From assembly GCA_015680905.1 (NCBI GenBank), contig CM027380.1, positions 15,642,001-15,706,000 on the forward strand: a DNA stretch of 64,000 nt. Direction: 5' to 3'. Each line of letters starts with the position of its first letter. Positions within the stretch are counted from its first letter, which is position 1. A program made the position numbers and the translations under genes. The notes under the pieces are model-generated. The model was not told the DNA's origin and searched no databases. It was given only the letters and a program-made list of their open reading frames with translations. Below, one piece after another: positions 55,651 through 64,000 of the stretch. Source of the stretch: Coptis chinensis. Its lineage: Eukaryota; Streptophyta; Magnoliopsida; Ranunculales; Ranunculaceae.

Positions 55651-58517
55651 TTGGAGAATCATTTCACTTGGATTCGTTTTGTTATCGACTTGAAAGCAAG
55701 TATATCTACTACCTATTCTTTTTATCTTGAATAAAATATATATCTACTTCTATTGATGTTGACTGTCAAGTAATATATCTGGTTCGATGTAACCGTCGGC
55801 TCTTTATTGTGAAGTCTACGTTAGTCTTGAGTGTAGAATTTAAATATATTGGTGTATTGTTAAAGTGCGTCTAGTCTCCCTATATTGTCTACTTGAACAG
55901 TTATGTTTGATCTGGAATTTTTGTCTAATGGAATTGGTATTCTTTGTTGATTTTATAATATGATATGATTGTGGTTGTGTATTCATTTACTATGGTGTTA
56001 TCTGCTACATGTTATGCCTATATGTCTAGAAAAGTTATGTGATATATATATATAGTATTGGAATGGGATGAGTTCGATATTTGAGATGAGTAGGTGACTA
56101 TGACTGTTCAATTACAGTTGGGAAGTGAGGTTTTACACCATCTACTAAGTTAAGTCATTTTCTTAAGGTTATACTAAAGTGTTTTGGTTACCACGGGATA
56201 TATGAAAATATTTGTGCGGGTATAACTATATTGAATTACTTTCTCATGCGAGATTGGGTGTTAGTAATAATTTGAAGTTTAAATGCCGCTTTGGTGACTC
56301 TTATTTCCTACAGCAGTATGTGTTAATGTTTAAGCTAAATTACCTCTTGGTCACTTTTGCTAATTCGGTGTATTCTTTTTATTTTATTTAAAGTAAAAAG
56401 ATTAATTAGTAGGTGATATTTGTTGGGGGCGTGATTTTTACGCTCTTACAGATTTGCAGGTGTGTGTGATATTATGCGGCGGAGCGACGAGTAAAGGCTT
56501 GAGACATTATTCGATTAGAGCTTGAACTATTTGTCTTTATTTCTTCTTTGAAACAAAGTTTCAAATAAGAGTACAGATGATGATCGATTTTATGTGAATT
56601 TGTGATATTCAATTAGCTCTTTTGATGCGTCAAAGGTTTGAACAAATTATCACCCTAATTAATGATTTCACCATGCAGAGTATTATAGGAAAAGTGGCTT
56701 TATACTGTTTTATCATTACTGGCACATCCAAAGATGAATTTGAAGTTGATAAACTCGTTAGTTACATGTTAAATCGAATGTCAAATTTGATTTAACCAGA
56801 AGTTACTTGATGGTCTGTTCAACGAACATTAATGTGTCGAACCTTGCAGTTTGTAAATCTTGCTTCATTATTACATACCTTCCTATGATTAGTTTAATTT
56901 GCTGATAATCACCAATATAGAAGAAGTATACTAGATACTAGATTTTGGACCTAGTGCATACGCATACGACCTCTTCGACCTTTTTTAATTATTTTTTTTA
57001 ATAATTTCATTTCAAAATGAATTTTTTTTAATCCAAAAAGGTGAACTAGTATCAAGTCAAGCATATACACGCTCACCTTTAGTAATGACAATTTTAAAAT
57101 TGGCTCATCTAGGGGGTAAAACTAGTTAACCCTAAAAAAAGGGTGAAAACAATCAACAAATACACGTACAATAATGACAATTTTAATTGTTTTTAAAAAA
57201 ACTTTTACATGCCCTCATAGCTAAAGTACCAACGCTCTATAATGTGAAAAACCTTTGTACCATGGACTATAGCAAAAAAAAAAAAAAAAACCCATAATTT
57301 AACGTATAAAATTTAATGCTTAGATGTCCGCGAAATTAGAAAAAAGAATAGGAAATATTTAGAAGAATTAATGCAAGATAATGAGCTAATTGTTGAGTAT
57401 CTAAGTTTTAACAGCTTTACAACTTTAAAATAGCATCAGTGGTCTTAGTTTTCAAAGTGTTAGTAATTTTAGAAGCATTATCTTTGTCCAGGCCAGTATC
57501 TTCACCTACATTTGAGTGACTCCCTTGCATATGCTGCCATACTATTATGCATAAGGTTTTTAGTGGATATATTCTATTTATGAATTTGAACAGGACATTG
57601 AAAGCCTTGAGCTCTACTTTAGGCATTGATCGAGCTTAGATGTACAACACCTTCAGATTAAGACAATGTTGAGTTAAGCTTTTTCTTGCCCAGTCGTCAT
57701 CCTCAAACCAAACTCATCCCCTACCCATATCACACTGAATTTCAGAGTGAGTAGTAATTAATTCCTCGGGCCATATACTCACAATCATATTTCTCACTAA
57801 TACACATTCTTCTATTCTAACATATTTGTTACCGAGTCTTGAGTGCTTCCTAATATTGCTAGCTACCATTCTCCATGTGTTCCATACTTGGTTATATATT
57901 CTCCACTGCAAATTTGTTTCAACTTATTGTGTCTTGTCCAAATCACATACACTGCCAACGTTTCTGCACTTGTTAACTTCTTCAATAATTCTCTACCGCT
58001 CAATCATGTAATACGTGCAATTGCATGACTAAAATAATTATATTGCATATATGCATTACATATAGGAATTGAACACAAATTGAACTCATATTGTCTAGAC
58101 TATTTGTACTATCAAACTTAATGGCCTTGCTACACTCACATCAAACTCTATTATCTTGAGAAAAGAGAGAGAAACATATCATGACATAACAGGATTATAG
58201 AGTATAGTTTACTTGCAAGCATTCAAAATAGATGAGAAGGTGACAACATTATGTTTTATATTCAGTTCATGCATTTTGTGGAAAAGTCCCCAGATACACA
58301 ATCGCTCCTGAGATTCTCCTTTAATTTGGTTTCTTCCTTTGAAGAATGTGCTTTTTCAGCAACTAATCAAACAACATCTTAACCATGTCGTCATTATTGC
58401 TCTCCTTTCCTTCATTATCATTTTGGAGAACCATACAAATAGATGGATCATTCTCTAACTCGATCATCACTAAATTAGTTTCAATTTGGTTGTGTTAAGT
58501 ACTACATGTCAACCTTA
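55651..58517. other. AT-rich intergenic stretch, no gene seen
   Basis: No coding region is supported. It has (TA)n around 56043-56055, T- and A-runs at 56990-57040 and 57273-57290, and scattered short open frames without recognisable domains, including two minus-strand frames at 57417-57626 and 57714-57911. The F-box-related pseudogene starts at its right end. Confidence 0.6.
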
Positions 58518-59047
58518 CAAACTTTAGAATTCGTGGACCAAGTTTTGTTACTCCGTGATGATTCCGATATACAAAACTTCCAATTATCTTGTGATCGACA
58601 CTGTGATGTGGAGCAATCATTAACTGGATTATAGTTGCAGTTCAACGACATATATACATCAACAATCTCAGTATCAAGTTCCATAGTTTCTTGACTTCCT
58701 AGTTCAATGCAACTTAAAACTTTGAAATTAAGTCATGCTCTATTTCCTCTAGTGAAGTAGTATTGAATTATCCTATTTTGGAAAATTTGAGCTTAAAATA
58801 CTGTAATATTGGCCCTATCAATAGTCTTATCATCTGTGCTCCTCAACTTCAGAACTTGGTAGTAGTAAATGAGTACAACAGGAAGTCTTGCAAGATCAAG
58901 ATGTCTACTCCAAAACTTGTATCCTTAACTCTCAAAGGTCGTCTATTTAAGGATTGTTCTATAAATAACATGTCCTCTCTAGAATTGTTGCACACAGCTT
59001 GGAGTGTGTATGTTGAATTCCCAAAGAAACCACCCTTTTGTGTGTAA
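58518..59047 (+). pseudogene. F-box/LRR-like pseudogene fragment, relative of the gene at 53532-54962
   Basis: The plus strand encodes EFVDQVLLLRDDSDIQNFQL and SCDRHCDVEQSL, matching FVDNFLLLREDRDIERFHLS and SCTRSCDYFDQIL in the intact gene. Stops and a large deletion follow. Then 58763-59047 encodes YPILENLSLKYCNIGPINSL, ICAPQLQNLVV and CKIKMSTPKLVSLTLKGRLF, matching CPMLENLCLSYCVLDNIDIL and CKIKLCTPKLVSLLLKGSPH. The F-box itself and the C-terminal region are missing. It lies in inverted orientation to the intact gene. Confidence 0.85.
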
Positions 59048-59817
59048 AGTGTAAACCACCCCACTCACATGACCGTAAAATATATGTGCCTTTGGGAGTC
59101 TAGGGAAGATGCATGGTCTATAATGTCCCTAAGACCCAATTAATGTGATCTGATGTAATGACGGATAACATCCTTACAGCCATGAGCATCTGAACTCTGA
59201 AGGAAACGCTTTTCAGTTATTGAATCATAAGCAACCTAACACAATTGCCATACAATAGATATTGATTATTGAAAAAAATATATATAAATACGGGTTAGCA
59301 TTGATTTCCAAACAATACAAAAATGCTTCGTTGATATTTCACCATTTTTAATCTTGCACATTTCAAAAGCTAAAATCTATTTCACGCTTATGTACTCAAT
59401 AAGTCCCTGCATAAAAAATAAAAATAAAACAATTAGGCAGAAATTGGTATGGACTTAACTTGGTACCCAACTGTATTCTCATAAGTTTCCCACAAATATA
59501 AGGAACGCTAGGGTCATTAGTAAGTTGTACGCTATTTGGGAAAAAAATCCTTTGTTTCCTTAAATCCTTTCCTTAATTAGTTAAAACACTTAATAAATTT
59601 AATAATGCAGTGCGTTTTTGAATCTGAACTTCTTGTGCAGATCATACCAATGTTTTCTATCAAATTAGACCTTTTTAGTAGGTCTTTTCTTATCAATTCA
59701 TGGCGAATAGGATTGGTTTGCGACCATACTTGGTAGTTTCCAAATTGGACTTAGAATTACCTATTTTTTAGCAACGTTTTCTATATGGTTGCCAATTAGA
59801 ACTCTCTTGCCCAAACA
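59048..59817. other. Intergenic DNA, no gene seen
   Basis: AT-rich sequence without a supported open frame or a repeat with clear borders. Confidence 0.6.
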
Positions 59818-60058
59818 TGGAAAGTAGAAATACAATCAAACTCTTTAAGGAGGTTCCACGTGGCATGGTAGAGAGCATGATAGAAAGCCATCTAGGAGAG
59901 AGAAAACTATTTTTTAGCAAGTTTTTTTTTTCTTTGGTAAAATATATAGGAAGTAGAAATACACTCAAACTCTCCAAATAGGTTCCATGTGGTATTGTAG
60001 GCTATTAGAAAAAGACTATCTCTCATATTAGAGTGCCACCTAGGAGAGAGAAAATCCT
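59818..60058. repeat. Tandem duplication, about 130 bp period
   Basis: GGAAAGTAGAAATACAATCA then ACTCTTTAAGGAGGTTCCA, GTGGCATGGTAG, and CCATCTAGGAGAGAGAAAA occur from 59818. The same order recurs from about 59949 with AAGTAGAAATACACTCAAAC, AGGTTCCATGTGG and CCACCTAGGAGAGAGAAAA. The two copies have diverged. CCACCTAGGA also appears near 61582, suggesting a dispersed family. Confidence 0.7.
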
Positions 60059-60119
60059 CCCTTAGAGGTCTCAGTTTCTAACGTAAATCATCATTACACC
60101 TAGACCTAGACTGACACGT

Positions 60120-60289
60120 CTTCTTATGCATGGTCTTTTCAAGTACGTGATATTTTCACCCACCCTAAAATGAAGCGGTTTCTATCCAGTTTAAAAAATG
60201 CCCACACCCTCACATGTGCCATACACGTGTCACCGTTCTCTCTCAGCAGATCGCTATTTCGAATATAGCGACCTACTGAGATGGGGTTG
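60120..60289 (+). mobile_element. 3' internal end and polypurine tract of a truncated gypsy relative
   Basis: CTCTCAGCAGATCGCTATTT, then GCGACCTACTGAGATGGGGT, parallels CTCTCAGCAGATCGTTTCCA ... CTACTGAGAGGGGGCTG just before the 3' LTR of the complete gypsy element (52109-52159). Only the last roughly 170 bp of internal sequence can be recognised; everything 5' of it is missing. Confidence 0.7.
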
Positions 60290-60882
60290 TGTGAGGGAGT
60301 AATATCCACAACCAATGGATACCAGACACGTGTCCAACACATATAGAACCACTAACCGACCTCGTATCCTCGTCCTTAGAGATCGCTTCATAGTGACTCG
60401 AATCAGGCAAGCAACATACTCAACTCGCTCTCAGAGCGACCTCACCACCAACCGATCTCACACATTCGTCCTGTGAGCTCACTTCAAAGGGACTCGAGTC
60501 GAGTGGGTGATCTCATCCAGAAGCGACCTACATAGCACTCACTCCTCTCGTTCCGCAACGGCTTATAACGTATGTCTTTATTACCACCATCAAGACCGGA
60601 GCTTCGGACATGCTTCATGATAAATGTCCATAACTCACCATCAAGGCTGGCGAATGACCTGAAGACCTGGATCTGACCTGACGCGGGAATGCAAGAGGCG
60701 CGGGCACCTTGCCTATGTAAAGAGGATGAGGAACTACGTCTGACCTGATTCAAGTTTCCCCCTAGAGAGAGAACTTGATACGTAGGCATTTCGTCCATAC
60801 GAACTCGGTTAAACCCAATCACAAACACCATCTTCCCCCTAACTGCCTACATTTGTAAGGTCAACGAAATATAACCTTTACA
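60290..60882 (+). repeat. LTR of a truncated gypsy relative (about 593 bp)
   Basis: It begins TGTGAGGGAGTAATATCC (the complete element has TGTAGGGGAGTAATATCC) and ends ACCTTTACA (the complete element has CCCTTTACA). Shared internal features include CTGACCTGATTC, AGAGAGAACTTGATACGTAG (compare AGAGGATACGTAGGCAG) and AACTCGGT. The sequences are otherwise too diverged to come from the same copy. No matching 5' LTR is in the window. Confidence 0.75.
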
Positions 60883-62284
60883 ATGGTAATAAAAAAAAAA
60901 TAGTAATCAGAAGGTGAGCAGGACGATGAGTAGGAAAAGTTATTGTTAATATATAGAAGATGAGCAGCACAATTCGATTGCTAATAGAATTTGCTCTAAT
61001 AAGTTAACTATGTGATGCTTGAATGTAATACTTGTCCGGACTCGGCCAAACTTGTAGTCGACAATTGTGTAGTATAATATAATATTTCCCGAGGGAAAGC
61101 TCAATTTTGAAAACACTTGCTCACTGAAATTTGATGAACATCGTATCCTGTTGAGGACTGTTTTCTGTATAATTAAAAGGGGTACGGGAAATCTTCTAAT
61201 CTTCTCAAAGATGTTTCTGATTCGCATCTTGGTGACATACATGTATTGTTGGTAGTTAAACTCCACAATGACGCATTAACCACCAGTTATCTAGCAAAAT
61301 TTTCATCCATGAATTGGGTTTTGCTATATGATATGATGCTTGGGCTGTTGTACCTTTTAAGGCATGCGAATTGGGCTCGAAACTTGATCGACTGAAAGGT
61401 TTCTTTTTCTCTTCTCGTGTCTAGGTAAAGCTTTAATTTAGCTATAGCAGCAGAAACCAAGTGAGTTTAGAAGTGGCGATGAATTGGGTTTGCTATTGTC
61501 TCGTGAAGAGTTTTAGTGGAGAGATGAGTCTACGTGACAATTTTAATTGATCCACGTGGGAGAGCTTTGTTATAAGAAATTGCCACCTAGGATTGATTTT
61601 CCACCTCAGCTGTACATAATCTCTTTTTGTTCATGTAATTGCTTATATATTAAGAATCCTTTGCTCCATCTTTGCTTGGGTTTTATACTCTCAAATATCA
61701 TTTTGATAATGTGATCGATGATTCATATATGTCAGCCTAAGTGGAATAATAACATGTTAAACCAAAATTAGTGCAAGTAGTACTTGATCTAATGAACGAT
61801 CCATATATGCCTTCTCATCTTACCTGCTTCCTTCTCATCTTTAATTTCGGAATGTAATGTATTCTATGTAGCTAGAGACGGAACCTAGACAGAGAACACA
61901 GTAAATTTTTTCACTAATGGACTCCCTATTACATATTGCTCGTGGTAGTGTAGGTATAGACAATTTTTAAAATTTTTCTCTAATTCCCTATTATTGCTTG
62001 TGATAGTGTTACTCTCATGAGCTGTTATACAATTACGTGACCTCAGTGATGAGGTTAAACCAAAGCTAAAAGTGTAGCTCAAAATCTACTGTGCAGCCCT
62101 CGATCGGTTTAGCTAAGCAAGACATTGAAGGTCTTCATTCCTGGTAGTTAGCCGACTTAGCCCTACGTGTATCCATAGTCAAAGCTTGAATCTGCCGACC
62201 TTTTCATTCTTGCAGAGAAAACTTTGTGTCGGCGTGCCGCACAACCCGCACTTAACATAGTAGCTATACGATAGGGTCCATTAA
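60883..62284. other. Intergenic DNA, no gene seen
   Basis: No supported coding region. The short minus-strand open frames at 60946-61266 and 61885-62082 show no domain. A TTGCCACCTAGGA motif at about 61578 recalls the repeat at 59818-60058. Confidence 0.55.
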
Positions 62285-62480
62285 CGCTACAAGAAAATGG
62301 GCCTTTAGCCACGGATGACCCGGAACATTTGCCACGGCTCCAAGCTGTAGAATCATTTCCTACAGTTGGTAGCTGTTGGTATACTTATAATAGATGTAGA
62401 ATGACGTAACACTATTTGGCTACCTTTCTCCACAGTCATACCCGTTGGTATTCCCACAATTTGGACCGTCGGATCTAATC
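62285..62480 (+). mobile_element. Terminus of a CACTA (En/Spm-type) transposon
   Basis: CGCTACAAGAAAATGGGCC differs at one base from CACTACAAGAAAAT, the hallmark end of plant CACTA elements. Subterminal GCCACGG motifs repeat just inside (62307-62337: TAGCCACGGATG, TTGCCACGGCTC), as expected for CACTA subterminal repeats. The opposite end and a 3-bp target duplication were not found, so the right border is a guess and the element is probably truncated or has an unseen partner. Confidence 0.6.
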
Positions 62481-63147
62481 TTGATGGTATGTGAAAGGTG
62501 TGGATTTTAACCCACAGCAATAAGTCGACGGGATAGCTAGAAAATTGGTCCAAAAGTTTGGGTGCGGCGCTCCAAAATTTCCCTCTCCCAGAAAAAACAG
62601 ATAAGGCTGTTTGGTAACCCTGGGAATTCTCACGGTTAACTGATTTTCGTGGGTATTACCATTCTCATGGGCTGTTTGGTAAAAATAACGGCGGTGAATT
62701 AGAATTCCCGTGAGAATAGGACTACCACTTTCGGCGATACTCGAAGTCGCACCCATTTGTGTGAGAAACGGGAATAAGATTTTGGGGGAATTCTCTCAAA
62801 GTTAGTTGTGGGGTTGTCACGTGCCTATAAAACCAACTCAACTCGTCATTGTCGTCACTATTCAATCACTCGAGGTAACCATTCTCATAATAAATTATGT
62901 TTTTTTTTGCCGATTTTAACATGTCTTCTTCACTTCGCTTGCTACTTTTAACATTTTGTGATCAGTAAAGTTCTTTTATAACGAAGATTTGTCACTTTTA
63001 TGGGCTTTTTGTTTCGTGTTCCCATATATTCTACGACTTGTATTTTCTTTCTTCTCCCAACCAATCCACCTGAAAAAATGCAGACGCAGTTTTCTCTATA
63101 GCGAGCAAGGATGACTTTGGTTTCAAGTCAATATCCATACAAGCTTT
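62481..63147. other. Intergenic DNA with repeated TGTTTGGTAA motifs
   Basis: GGCTGTTTGGTAACCC (62605) and GGGCTGTTTGGTAAAAATAA (62669) with GGGAATTCTCACGG and GAATTCCCGTGAGAAT suggest the ends of a small foldback element around 62600-62730, but borders and target duplication are unclear. No gene is supported. Confidence 0.4.
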
Positions 63148-64000
63148 TGTTGGAATCTCCAAGTGTATTTCAAAACACTTGTGTGTTGTTTAGTCCCACA
63201 TTGGTGAACCACCACTAGGATGTGAGGTATATGAGGTGATCCTCTAGCATAAGGGCGTGCCCTTAGGGCACAAAGGCTTTTGTGTTAGGAGGGAGGACTC
63301 ACCCAAAGCCACACACGCGCTCGCCCGCCCGCCCCGCACCGAGCCGAGTCGAGTCGCGTCGCGCTCGAGCTTGGGCTGACTAGTGGGTAGTGGATTACCA
63401 ATTGCCTAAACTTTTTCTTTTTGAAGAAGTTTCGGTTGGAGTCCTACTTCCAGTTGGATTCTGTCTCATAGCTAGAGTTCTACTTCGAATTGGTTTTGTG
63501 AAACCGACTTGGAGAGGTGTCCTTCTCCCTCTATGATAACCGATCATACCTCTATATAAACACTGCTGTGTTCATAGAGAGAGATCAATCATAGAACAGA
63601 GAGAGAGAGAGAGAGAGACGCATAGAGAGAGAGAACTCGTGTATACCAGAAGTCGTGCTGGTGCTGTCTCTATACATCAGCGAAACAGAACTCGTGGATT
63701 CTGTCCCTTCATCCTACCCTACACGAATCAGAGAAACAGATAAGTCTTTAATTGCTTTATTCTTCTTCTATTCTCTTCTTCCTGTCAGCCGCCAGAGAGA
63801 GTTATATTGCTGTTCTAGAGGGTAGTCTGTTCTAGTGCAAAGTCAGGCTACTGTTAACCATTGAATCCTGTGAGGAAGACGCCACTGTTGCCTTTCTGCA
63901 CCATTGGAAGGGGTGAAATCTTTCCTTAAGGACAGCCTAATCCGCGCCTTGGTTATTACCTATTATTCTGTCCTTGTCTTCTATTGTTTTCTTTTATCTG
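63148..64000 (+). mobile_element. Probable copia-type LTR entering the right edge
   Basis: It begins TGTTGGAATCTCCAAG and contains CTATATAAAC (about 63551), a good TATA box. A transcribed-looking region follows with a GA microsatellite (63597-63619) and pyrimidine-rich stretches. No primer-binding site is reached before the window ends, and the partner LTR is outside. An ordinary promoter with leader is the alternative. A GC-rich block, CGCTCGCCCGCCCGCCCC (63308-63326), is unusual for this window. Confidence 0.45.
63597..63619. repeat. (GA)n microsatellite
   Basis: An uninterrupted AG/GA run lies about 45 bp after the TATA-like motif, followed by a second short GA run (63625-63633). Confidence 0.85.

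Noticed and set aside
57417..57911. Two minus-strand frames (69 and 65 codons) near the F-box pseudogene
   Set aside because: I could not match them to the F-box/FBD gene or any other family; they are left as unassigned intergenic DNA.

Overview
This window is nuclear DNA from a flowering plant, almost certainly a eudicot. Its genes have many short introns with AT-rich GT-AG borders, one gene belongs to the plant GT43 xylan family, and there are plant-type Ty1/copia and Tat-type Ty3/gypsy retrotransposons, Tourist-like MITEs and LINE-derived RNase H fragments. No species can be named from the sequence alone. There are no prokaryotic features.

Three host genes can be supported. (1) 4663-23064, plus strand: a complete symplekin-type mRNA 3'-processing scaffold (ESP4-like). 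I could join 27 coding exons in frame into 1,334 codons plus stop. One intron is about 4.8 kb and one uses a GC donor. (2) 25577-27177, minus strand: an intact three-exon GT43 glycosyltransferase of the IRX9/IRX9H type (406 aa), acting in xylan backbone synthesis in the Golgi. (3) 53532-54962, minus strand: a single-exon F-box/LRR/FBD-like protein (476 aa). A broken relative lies on the plus strand at about 58518-59047.

The rest is mostly transposable elements. At the left edge is the 5' end of a minus-strand copia element whose LTR is split by a MITE (503-1195). At about 27.9-39.1 kb an old plus-strand copia is broken twice. One break is a complete but dead Tnt1/Tork-like copia on the minus strand (27945-33506, 5-bp target duplication TGCAC). 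The other is a 3.1-kb non-coding insertion (about 34588-37728) flanked by a 9-10 bp duplication. At 39805-52764 sits a 13-kb Tat-lineage gypsy element with 605-bp LTRs (about 15 differences by eye). It carries gag, protease, RT, a second (archaeal-type) RNase H and integrase on the plus strand. About 6 kb of extra 3' DNA follows, holding a 104-bp tandem array and two antisense gene-like regions. A truncated relative of this element's 3' end is at about 60120-60882. A CACTA-type terminus lies at 62285 and a probable copia LTR runs off the right edge.

The most interesting feature is the antisense module of the gypsy element. Two minus-strand gene-like regions (51630-49274 and 48595-47543) share a C-terminal architecture: a conserved block, then an intron at the same position and phase, then a coiled coil. 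This suggests duplication of a spliced accessory gene inside a retrotransposon. The first copy also has an N-terminal block resembling the Pfam 'putative gypsy type transposon' (Transposase_28) family.
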